Shown piece after piece: positions 16,439 through 23,633 of a stretch of DNA of 47,313 nucleotides. The position numbers and the translations under genes were made by a program. Each line of letters starts with the position of its first letter. Position 1 is the first letter of the stretch. The notes below the pieces were generated by a model, which ran no database searches, was not told where the DNA came from, and worked only from the letters and a program-made list of their open reading frames with translations. Where the stretch lies: positions 1-47,313 of the forward strand of contig CAWVWF010000005.1 of NCBI GenBank assembly GCA_963933885.1, given 5' to 3'. This DNA is from CAWVWF01 sp963933885 (lineage in GTDB: Bacteria > Bacteroidota > Bacteroidia > Flavobacteriales_C > GCA-002722245).

Positions 16439-16924
16439 ATGGAAGACTTTAAATCAATTTATATCGTGGAAGATGATCTCTTATTTGGAGAACTTATGAT
16501 GAATGAGCTTTGTGTTCAAACCGAAGCTGAAATAACAACTTTTTATACTGGTAAAGAATGTATTGAGAACCTCTATAAAATGCCAGATTTAGTATTGCTT
16601 GACTATGATTTAGGAGAAGAGAAAGGAATTGATGTACTAAAGAAAATAAGAAGTTTTGACCCAGATATACCGGTAGTTTTTGTGAGTGGACAAAAGAGCG
16701 GAGAATTAGCAGCAGATTGTTTGAAGTATGGTGCATTTGATTATATAACAAAGGAGAATTTTGATGATTTGAGATTTCAATTGAATATGATTCTTAATAA
16801 GATACTCAGTTTAAAACAGATTATTAAGACAGAGTTTCAGAATAATTTAATAAAAAAGAGAACAATCACTTTTGTTTGTGCTGTAATTATCATTTCGATC
16901 CTAATACTAGGATTATCAAATTAA
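16439..16924 (+). CDS. Receiver-domain protein with C-terminal membrane anchor
   Basis: From the ATG at 16439 the protein has 161 residues. Residues 1-125 are a response-regulator receiver domain with acidic pocket E11, D12 and D13, phosphoacceptor D55, switch S83 and conserved K105. A basic linker (NNLIKKR) leads into a single hydrophobic helix (about 142-160), and the chain ends there. There is no DNA-binding or enzymatic output domain. The receiver resembles that of the adjacent sigma-54 activator (VVFVSGQ, YGAFDYITK against VVIVSGQ, EGAYDYIVK), which suggests a common phosphodonor. A longer frame opens at 16355, but that codon lies upstream of the predicted transcription start. First gene of EPS operon 1. 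Phosphate sink, membrane-localised switch on EPS assembly, or competitor of the activator are all possible. Confidence 0.85.
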   Translation: MEDFKSIYIVEDDLLFGELMMNELCVQTEAEITTFYTGKECIENLYKMPDLVLLDYDLGEEKGIDVLKKIRSFDPDIPVVFVSGQKSGELAADCLKYGAFDYITKENFDDLRFQLNMILNKILSLKQIIKTEFQNNLIKKRTITFVCAVIIISILILGLSN

Positions 16925-16928
16925 AACT

Positions 16929-17654
16929 ATGAAAGCAATTCTCTATATGTTTTGTATTGTTACTTGCTTCTCATGTACTGTAACAAATTTTTATCATGAA
17001 AATAATAATGTAAGCTCCGTTTTAAATCTTCACAAAGATGATTGTGAGCATGTTATTGTTTATCAAGATAAGATTAGTGTAAGTGTATGGAATCATGATG
17101 ATTTAAGTGTAGGATCTGTATATGGGATTTATAACTCAAATGAGGTTTACGGAAAATGGGTTCAAGTTGAGGTAGATAGTACTATTTCACTACCTATGAT
17201 TGGAAAGATTAAAGCAAAAGGCTCAACAATCTATCAATTAGAACAGATAATAACAAAGGCCTTAGATTCCCTTATTGTTAACCCGATTGTTCAAGTAAGA
17301 GTTTTAAATAAGAAAGCAGTAGTTCTAGGTGAAGTGGCTCAACAAGGCGTGTTTAAATTAGAAAGAGATAATCTTTCAATTGTTGAGCTAGTTGCTCTGG
17401 CCTCGCCATCAGAATTCGCAGACATTAAAAGTATCAAATTAATAAGAACAATATTAGGCGTTAAAAAAGAATATTTATTAGACTTCAGTAAAGCGCTAGA
17501 ACAAAACTTGGGAAGTATCTGTGTTAAATCTGGAGATATTATCTCTGTTCCTAAACTCCCAGAAAAGAAAATATTAAAATCTGCTAGCATCATTGGACCT
17601 ATTGGTGGTGCCATTACTTCAATAATAATTTTATTAGAATATCTCTCGAAATAA
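16929..17654 (+). CDS. Polysaccharide export lipoprotein (Wza-like, PES/SLBB)
   Basis: The 241-residue protein has a lipoprotein signal ending at Cys16 (CFSC). A polysaccharide-export domain follows (about 40-120: VIVYQDKISVSVWNHDDL, VEVDSTISLPMIGKIKAKG, IVNPIVQVRVLN). Then comes an SLBB-like segment (about 124-205: VLGEVAQQGVFKLERDNLSIVELVALA, KSGDIISVPKLP), and a final hydrophobic helix (about 216-238). That is the small Bacteroidota version of the outer-membrane EPS exporter Wza, whose last helix crosses the outer membrane. It lies four bases after the receiver gene and one base before the Wzc-like gene, so the export pair is translated in tandem. Confidence 0.9.
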   Translation: MKAILYMFCIVTCFSCTVTNFYHENNNVSSVLNLHKDDCEHVIVYQDKISVSVWNHDDLSVGSVYGIYNSNEVYGKWVQVEVDSTISLPMIGKIKAKGSTIYQLEQIITKALDSLIVNPIVQVRVLNKKAVVLGEVAQQGVFKLERDNLSIVELVALASPSEFADIKSIKLIRTILGVKKEYLLDFSKALEQNLGSICVKSGDIISVPKLPEKKILKSASIIGPIGGAITSIIILLEYLSK

Positions 17655-17655
17655 T

Positions 17656-19923
17656 ATGCAAGATCTAAAAAAAATAATATTACCGTATTTGAAAGGTTTG
17701 CCTTTTATAGTAGCAGTATTGTTGCTTTCTATTCTTATCGCTTTAAGATTAATTTACTTAACAAACCCATTGTATGAAAGTGTTGTTAAGATTAAGTTGG
17801 ATGATAAAAGTTTGGGAATGGGAAATTCAAACCTTTACAAAGATTTTGATTATTTCACTTCTTCAAATAAGATCTCAGCTGAAATTGAGATCTTAAAATC
17901 TAATTTTTTAATTGAAAAAACGATTAAAAATATTGATTGGCAGATCTCTTATTATAGAAATGGTGATTTTAGAACAACTGAGTTACTTAAGAATTCGCCT
18001 TTTGTAATTTTAAAAAAGGATAAGTCTTATTTTAAAAAAACTATTCTCGTTAGTCTGATTTTTCTTACTGAAGATTCTGTACAGATTTCGTGGGAAGGCG
18101 GAGTGAATAAATTATCCTTTGATGATACGTTTATTGTAGGAAATGACACTTTAGTTTTAAAGAAAAATACAACTGCTTTTACTACAAAACAAGCTTTAAA
18201 TATATCAGGTGCTTTTTCATTTTCTTTAAATGATGTAAAGACGTTAACAACATCTATTGTCCTACCATCTTTAGATGTAACATCTGTTGATAATGATGTT
18301 CCTATTGTAAGAATATCACTTAAACATCAGTTACCATTTAAAGCACAAGAGTTTGTTGATCAGCTTGCCAAAGAATACATCAAAGATTACGTTGAAGATA
18401 AAAACTCTATTGCTACAGAAACGATTTCATTCATTAATGAAAGATTGGAAGAAATAGGAGATAAGCTAATTTCTTCTGAAAAAGCAATTGAGGAATTTAA
18501 AAAATCATATAAGATCGTTAATACTAGACAGGAAACGGAAACCGGGCTTAAGCAGACTTCTCAAATTGAGATTCAACTTATTAATTTGGAGTTAGAAAGT
18601 ACAGCAATAGATGCCGTTGAATCGTATGTTTCTTCAAAGAAAAACTTTTTAAAAGCAGCACCTTCCTATTTGGAATTTAGTGGGGCTTTGTATAATGGAA
18701 TGATTGAGAACATTAAAAACAGTCAAGCGACCATTGAAAAATTAAAAATGAAATATAATGAGAACCATCCTAAGGTTAAGGTTGAAAAAGAAATTATTGA
18801 TCAAAATGTAGAATACATAAAAGAAGCTATCAAGCAGAGCAGAATTTCAATTCATAAGAAGAAAGAAAAATTACTTGAAGAGTTGAATTTGGCTCATGGA
18901 AAATTTGTTCATTTACCAAAGCTTGAGAAGGATTTGTTAAGGCTTGAACGAGCTTTTAATTTAAATCAGAAAACGTATAATTTTTTAAGTGAGAAGAAAG
19001 TTGAAAGTAATATTGCAGCAGCTTCAAGCATGTCGTTTCATAGAATCATTCAGTTTGGATCGTTACCTAAAAAACCAGTTTCACCTAATAAAACATTAAT
19101 ACTTTTTGTTTCTTCTTTTTTAGGGATGTTGATAGGTGTTGGTGGTATTTGGCTTAAGAAATACGTTAATTCCTATATAGAAGATAGGTCGGATTATGAA
19201 TCACTAAGTAATGTGGAAGTTGTTGGAGTAATTCCGAAAATTGAAGACTTAAATGCAAATAATGAAAGTTTCTTGCCAATCGTAAACTTAATTATCAGCA
19301 AATTTCTTAGTGATGGCTCTCTTACAATCGCAATAACATCTGCTGTAAGTAATGAGGGTAAAACCTTTATAGCAAATGGGGTTGCAAAAGCATTGAGAGA
19401 TTTAGATTATCCTGTTACATTAATTGATTTAAATACTTACAATCCAACTATTTCAAATAATAATGATTTATATGGTAGAACTGGGTGGACAAATTATGAA
19501 ACTAAGACCGTGTATAGTGCACCTTTTAAAATTATTTCATCGGGAACTCATAAATTAAGTTTCTCTGAAATAATCGGGAATCATGAATTTGAAGAACGAT
19601 GGAAAGAAATGACATCCATTAATGCTATTACAATTATTGATACTCCCGCCTCAATATACTGCATGGATGTATCCAAAGTTTTATCAGCTTCAGAACTAGT
19701 TATTAACGTGGTTAGGGCCAATTTCACAAAACAAGATTATGTCATTCAGGCTGATCTTTTAAAAGAAAGGTATGGTCTTAAAAACATCTACACTATTATT
19801 AATTGTGTGAACAATACGATTAATGCATCAGGTGATTTTATAGGGAGTAGATTTTCATATTCTGAAAAGAAAAATGTGGTAAATAGATTAATAGATTATT
19901 ATAGGACTTATGTTAGAAAATAA
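17656..19923 (+). CDS. Wzc/GumC-like polysaccharide co-polymerase with a degenerate BY-kinase domain
   Basis: The 755 residues have a first membrane helix (about 13-35), a Wzz-type periplasmic domain, long coiled-coil helices (about 255-455), a second helix after a proline-rich PKKPVSPNK (about 475-498), and a cytoplasmic P-loop domain. Walker A is TSAVSNEGKTF (G568, K569, T570), Walker A' is reduced to VTLIDLNTY, and Walker B is ITIIDTPAS. Active bacterial tyrosine kinases usually have PGEGKS and IDADLR, so key acidic residues are altered. The C-terminal tail has a few tyrosines (FSYSEKK, DYYRTYVRK) but no long cluster, and no Wzb phosphatase gene is nearby. It should control chain length and bridge to the Wza-like lipoprotein. 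Kinase activity is doubtful. The last 14 bases overlap the flippase gene. Confidence 0.9.
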   Translation: MQDLKKIILPYLKGLPFIVAVLLLSILIALRLIYLTNPLYESVVKIKLDDKSLGMGNSNLYKDFDYFTSSNKISAEIEILKSNFLIEKTIKNIDWQISYYRNGDFRTTELLKNSPFVILKKDKSYFKKTILVSLIFLTEDSVQISWEGGVNKLSFDDTFIVGNDTLVLKKNTTAFTTKQALNISGAFSFSLNDVKTLTTSIVLPSLDVTSVDNDVPIVRISLKHQLPFKAQEFVDQLAKEYIKDYVEDKNSIATETISFINERLEEIGDKLISSEKAIEEFKKSYKIVNTRQETETGLKQTSQIEIQLINLELESTAIDAVESYVSSKKNFLKAAPSYLEFSGALYNGMIENIKNSQATIEKLKMKYNENHPKVKVEKEIIDQNVEYIKEAIKQSRISIHKKKEKLLEELNLAHGKFVHLPKLEKDLLRLERAFNLNQKTYNFLSEKKVESNIAAASSMSFHRIIQFGSLPKKPVSPNKTLILFVSSFLGMLIGVGGIWLKKYVNSYIEDRSDYESLSNVEVVGVIPKIEDLNANNESFLPIVNLIISKFLSDGSLTIAITSAVSNEGKTFIANGVAKALRDLDYPVTLIDLNTYNPTISNNNDLYGRTGWTNYETKTVYSAPFKIISSGTHKLSFSEIIGNHEFEERWKEMTSINAITIIDTPASIYCMDVSKVLSASELVINVVRANFTKQDYVIQADLLKERYGLKNIYTIINCVNNTINASGDFIGSRFSYSEKKNVVNRLIDYYRTYVRK

Positions 19924-21115
19924 ACTAAATAAAACTTTTTTATTACTGGATCAGGCACTTGTTAGTGGTAGTAATTTCACGATAAGTTTTTTGATAACTA
20001 AAGCTTTAGGTATCGAAGAGTTAGGAATGTATGCAATGGTCTGGGCACTAGTTTTAGTTGTTTCAGGAGTAGCTCAATCTTTTCTGATAAAACCCTTTCA
20101 AACATTTTGGGGAAAGCTATCTAACGAATGTGAGAAGAAAGACTATAGGAGCTTCTTATTTGGGTTTTTAGGCGTTACCTCAATAACGTTATTAGCATTG
20201 TCTTTCATTATTTATACGACATCTGATTATAGATTCATAAGCATAGTTGGTCTTACTTTATCCTCTTTTCTATTTCATGATTTTTTAAGAAAATATTTAA
20301 TAGTAGTTATGAAGTTTAAGCTGTTATTGTTACTTGATATTGTAGGTTATTTACCAGTGTTATTCGTTGTTGATTTTGTTGATTCTATTGAGATTGTCTT
20401 ATTGTATCAAGCAGGTTTTTTTGGTTTTTCTTTCTTTGGACTTTTCGGTATTTCTCAATTTAGAAATTGGGGAGAATTTGTAAGAAAACATTGGATGTTT
20501 AGTCGCTGGCTGCTTGCCGGAAATATGACACAATGGTTAAGTGGGAATTTATACATTTTAATTGGAGGATGGTATGTTAGTATTGCAGCTGTAGGTATTG
20601 TTAAACTAGGTCAAACTGTATTTGGTGTTTTTAATGTTTTGATACTAATTTTTGAAAATTATTTACCTGCGAAAGTCTCTGAGACTTATATTTCAGGAGG
20701 AAAACATGAATTGTTGATAGAACTAGATGGGTTAAAGACAAAGGTTAATGTTGTTTTCATTGTTTTGAGTTCTATCATTGTTTTCTTTTCAGAAAGAATT
20801 ATTCAAGTTCTATTTGGTGATTCGTTTGTTCAATATTATTGGGTTTTCCCATTTTTTGTAGGTATCTATTTTTTCATTATTCAAACGCTTTTTTTACGAC
20901 TTTACTTTCGAACTATAGAAAATACCAAAACATTATTCCAGTCTTACTCCTGGGCTTGTATTTTGAACGGATTAGCAGCTTTTCCTTTAATGTATTGGCT
21001 TGGTGAGGTGGGGATGTTGATAGGAATGCTGTTAACCCAGATCATATTTTGGATCGACTTAAAATTTAATTTAAATCAAATATATCATGAAAATAATACA
21101 CTTAGTACTAGGTAA
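19910..21115 (+). CDS. Wzx-like lipid-linked oligosaccharide flippase (MOP superfamily)
   Basis: The 401-residue protein is almost entirely hydrophobic, with about 12 predicted membrane helices. It has the family-type N-terminal pattern LDQALVSGSNFTISFLITKALGIEELGMYAM, where early glycines and a Phe-rich first pair of helices are typical of oligosaccharide flippases. It would move undecaprenyl-linked repeat units across the inner membrane. It sits between the co-polymerase gene (14-base overlap) and a glycosyltransferase gene (29-base overlap) and is followed by a Wzy-type polymerase, so the locus is Wzx/Wzy-dependent. Sequence motifs in this family are weak, and the assignment rests on topology and context. 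Confidence 0.85.
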   Translation: MLENKLNKTFLLLDQALVSGSNFTISFLITKALGIEELGMYAMVWALVLVVSGVAQSFLIKPFQTFWGKLSNECEKKDYRSFLFGFLGVTSITLLALSFIIYTTSDYRFISIVGLTLSSFLFHDFLRKYLIVVMKFKLLLLLDIVGYLPVLFVVDFVDSIEIVLLYQAGFFGFSFFGLFGISQFRNWGEFVRKHWMFSRWLLAGNMTQWLSGNLYILIGGWYVSIAAVGIVKLGQTVFGVFNVLILIFENYLPAKVSETYISGGKHELLIELDGLKTKVNVVFIVLSSIIVFFSERIIQVLFGDSFVQYYWVFPFFVGIYFFIIQTLFLRLYFRTIENTKTLFQSYSWACILNGLAAFPLMYWLGEVGMLIGMLLTQIIFWIDLKFNLNQIYHENNTLSTR

Positions 21116-22211
21116 AGCCAATCCAGAAAGGATGAATGGCGTAAATAAAGTAGTTTATAATCTTGCGAAAAGTCAAGTTTATTCAGGTCATAATGTTACT
21201 CTGTGGGGAATCGCTAATACGGAACTGGTCAATTACGGGAAAAGACCTTTTAAGACAGTTTTGTTTAAGAATATGAGAAAGCAGTTTTCAATTGACTCTA
21301 AATTAGATATTGAAATAGCAAAGCTCCCGGCTGATTCTATTTTTCATATTCATGGAGGCTTTATTATCGAATTTTATTTTTTAATTAAAAAGATAAAGGA
21401 AAGAGGCTATAAAGTTATTTTCACACCACATGGTTCTTACAATAAAGAAGCCCTTAAAAAGAATAGGCTAATCAAGTTTTTTTACTTGAGGACTATTGAA
21501 AAATTCCTACTAAGAAAGGTTGATGTTATTCATTCTGTGGGAGAAAGTGAGCAAGATTCGATTATAGATATTTTTCCATCTTTAAAGGATAAATGTGTTT
21601 TAATACCAAATGGTTGCGAATTGAAAAAGAAGATAAATATTATTCGTTCTAGTAACGATATTTTGTCTTTTTCTTATTGCGGAAGATTAAGAATGTACAC
21701 TAAAGGACTAGATATTTTGATCGAAGGGTTTAGCAAATATATTCAGGAGTACGATTCGAGAACTATGCTTCATATTATTGGTGACGGTGAAGATGGAGAC
21801 AAATTAAAATCTATGGTAAAAGAATTTAATCTGACTGAAAATGTGATTTTCCACGGTTCTAAATTTGGTATTGAGAAAGACAGAATAATAAGTAATTCTG
21901 ATTTTTTTATTCATTCATCAAGATATGAGGGCTTGCCAACCGGGGTTTTAGAAGCCTCAAGTTTAAATATTCCTTGTATTGTTAGTAAACCAACAAACAT
22001 GGCTAAGTATATTAGATACTATGAATCTGGATTGGTGATTGAAGAAAACACTAGCGAGGGGATTTATGCTGAGATGATTAAGGCATCGGTGATAAAATAC
22101 TCTAATAAACTATCTAATTACTCAGAGAATACGTCAAAGATGGTTAACGATAAATTTAGATGGAGTAAAGTTTCAAAGGAGTTAGTTCGTGTGTATTCAA
22201 GTGTAGCATAG
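21087..22211 (+). CDS. GT4-type glycosyltransferase
   Basis: The 374-residue GT-B fold protein has an N-terminal acceptor domain with GVNKVVYNLAKSQVYSGHNVTLWG and FHIHGGF. Its C-terminal nucleotide-sugar domain has SFSYCGRLRMYTKGLDILIEGF, LHIIGDGEDGDKLKSMV and the E-x7-E signature SRYEGLPTGVLEASSLNIPCI. It is a retaining transferase of the GT4 family that adds one sugar to the lipid-linked EPS repeat at the cytoplasmic face. The donor sugar cannot be read from sequence. The reading frame begins 29 bases inside the flippase gene, and its stop codon TAG shares its G with the GTG start of the polymerase gene, so the three are tightly coupled. Confidence 0.9.
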   Translation: MKIIHLVLGKANPERMNGVNKVVYNLAKSQVYSGHNVTLWGIANTELVNYGKRPFKTVLFKNMRKQFSIDSKLDIEIAKLPADSIFHIHGGFIIEFYFLIKKIKERGYKVIFTPHGSYNKEALKKNRLIKFFYLRTIEKFLLRKVDVIHSVGESEQDSIIDIFPSLKDKCVLIPNGCELKKKINIIRSSNDILSFSYCGRLRMYTKGLDILIEGFSKYIQEYDSRTMLHIIGDGEDGDKLKSMVKEFNLTENVIFHGSKFGIEKDRIISNSDFFIHSSRYEGLPTGVLEASSLNIPCIVSKPTNMAKYIRYYESGLVIEENTSEGIYAEMIKASVIKYSNKLSNYSENTSKMVNDKFRWSKVSKELVRVYSSVA

Positions 22212-23497
22212 TGCTAAAGAAAAAACATATAAATATCACTTCAATTACGAAGCTTTTAACGGTGATTGTATTTTGTAAAATACTAGGATACTTTACCCTT
22301 AGTGAGAATATTTCGGTGACTAGAGTCGTTAAAATTCTCTTACGAGTTTCTACCACTTTAGGCGCTGTGTTCTTGTTTATTAATATGAATAAAAAAGGAG
22401 TTCCAGAACGCTTCAAGGTTTCCAATTGGTGGATTTTGGGGCTCTATTTATTTTATTTTTTCTTAGGTGGACTTAGTTTGTTTTGGAGTACAAAACCAGG
22501 GTATAGTTTATTGCAATTGGTAATGAATAGTGAGAGTATTTTATTTTGTGCTTACTTTTTTAAGTATGTGTATACACTTAATTATTATTGTAAATTAGAG
22601 GACCAGAAAATCCAATTATCAAAAATATTTGGAGATGCTATTTTCGTTATCAATCTATTATTTTTAATTGGCGTTATAGCTATGCCCGATCTCTTTTTAA
22701 GGCTTACACATGGAGGAGCAGAAAAGAGGTTAGGAGGTTATTTAATGAACCCAAACGAGTTGGGAATGTTAGCTGTTATTGGGTTAGCTTGTTATTTAAG
22801 CTATTGGAAAAAATCATCTAATAAGAAAGGTCTTTTTTTCCAATTCCTAATTGTTTTCATATGTCTGCTATTAACTAGTTCTAGGTCGTCGATGATAGGT
22901 TTTTTATTAATTCTATTATATCACGTTAATCAAAGTAACAATGTTAAATTAAAAGCTGGAATCATAATCTCGATAATTGCTTCTCTTCCTTTAGTTATTA
23001 ATACCATATTTCTAAAGCAAGGAGATTTAGAGGAAGTAATGAGTATGACTGGTAGGCTACCTTTTTGGAAAGCTTTGTTTAATGAAGGGTTTCCAAAAGA
23101 GCCTTGGTTGGGATATGGTTATATGAGAATTGCTTATACAGATGCCTTTCACAGTGTACATACTTACGCAGGTAAGATGACTCATAATACATTTATTCAG
23201 GTTTTGATGAATTTGGGAATAGTGGGTTTTGTTACTGTTTTTTGGCAATTATTTTTTACAACAATCAAAATGTTTCAACTGGCAGACAAGAGAATGAAGA
23301 GTTTTGCTATAGGATTATTCATTCCTATAATTATCAATTCATTCACTGAATTTGGGATTTTTGGAGAAGCCAATTACGGTATCTTATTTTATCAGGTAAT
23401 CATTTTTCTTATTGTAATTAAAGAAAGAAAGGTGTTAACCTCGATTGAAATCAGGAGAGAATCTGTTTTCTTAGAAGGCTACGAGATTAATAATTAA
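22211..23497 (+). CDS. Wzy/O-antigen-ligase-like EPS polymerase
   Basis: The 428-residue protein has ten or more hydrophobic segments and the characteristic Wzy_C/ligase-type periplasmic loop. That region includes GGYLMNPNELGMLAVIGLACYL, TSSRSSMIGFLLIL, then MTGRLPFWKALFNEGF, PWLGYGYMR and THNTFIQVLMNLGIVGF with the conserved His. It would polymerise flipped repeat units in the periplasm. The frame starts at a GTG (22211) whose first G is the last base of the preceding stop codon. It is the last gene of EPS operon 1, and 136 bases follow before operon 2, which contain the activator sites and promoter of operon 2 and no obvious terminator. Confidence 0.85.
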   Translation: MLKKKHINITSITKLLTVIVFCKILGYFTLSENISVTRVVKILLRVSTTLGAVFLFINMNKKGVPERFKVSNWWILGLYLFYFFLGGLSLFWSTKPGYSLLQLVMNSESILFCAYFFKYVYTLNYYCKLEDQKIQLSKIFGDAIFVINLLFLIGVIAMPDLFLRLTHGGAEKRLGGYLMNPNELGMLAVIGLACYLSYWKKSSNKKGLFFQFLIVFICLLLTSSRSSMIGFLLILLYHVNQSNNVKLKAGIIISIIASLPLVINTIFLKQGDLEEVMSMTGRLPFWKALFNEGFPKEPWLGYGYMRIAYTDAFHSVHTYAGKMTHNTFIQVLMNLGIVGFVTVFWQLFFTTIKMFQLADKRMKSFAIGLFIPIIINSFTEFGIFGEANYGILFYQVIIFLIVIKERKVLTSIEIRRESVFLEGYEINN

Positions 23498-23512
23498 TTC
23501 CAATAATGGGAA
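23498..23512. promoter_or_regulatory. Distal activator-site palindrome TTCCA-ATAAT-GGGAA
   Basis: One mismatch to TTCCC-N5-GGGAA, starting at the base after the operon 1 stop codon. Its centre is 30 bp upstream of a half-site at 23528-23542, mirroring the 31-bp pair before operon 1. Confidence 0.65.
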
Positions 23513-23527
23513 ACATGACGCGTAATT

Positions 23528-23542
23528 GTTTCTATATGGGAA
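23528..23542. promoter_or_regulatory. Proximal activator half-site (GTTTC-TATAT-GGGAA)
   Basis: Only the right arm GGGAA is intact. The centre, 23535, is exactly 63 bp from the downstream GG, the same position as the perfect sites elsewhere. The intact distal site may compensate for the weak left arm. Confidence 0.5.
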
Positions 23543-23597
23543 TTTAATTCATTGCTACTATTTTACAACCATCTCATTTTAAGACTTTTAACATGTT

Positions 23598-23611
23598 GGC
23601 TTGTTCGTGGT
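23598..23611 (+). promoter_or_regulatory. Sigma-54-like promoter of EPS operon 2 (TTGGCTTG...GGT)
   Basis: TTGGC with GG at 23598-23599, ten bases, then GT at 23610-23611 where GC is canonical. Transcription would start near 23623, 11 bases before the ATG at 23634. Confidence 0.6.
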
Positions 23612-23633
23612 AATACCTCAGTAAATTAAGCAC

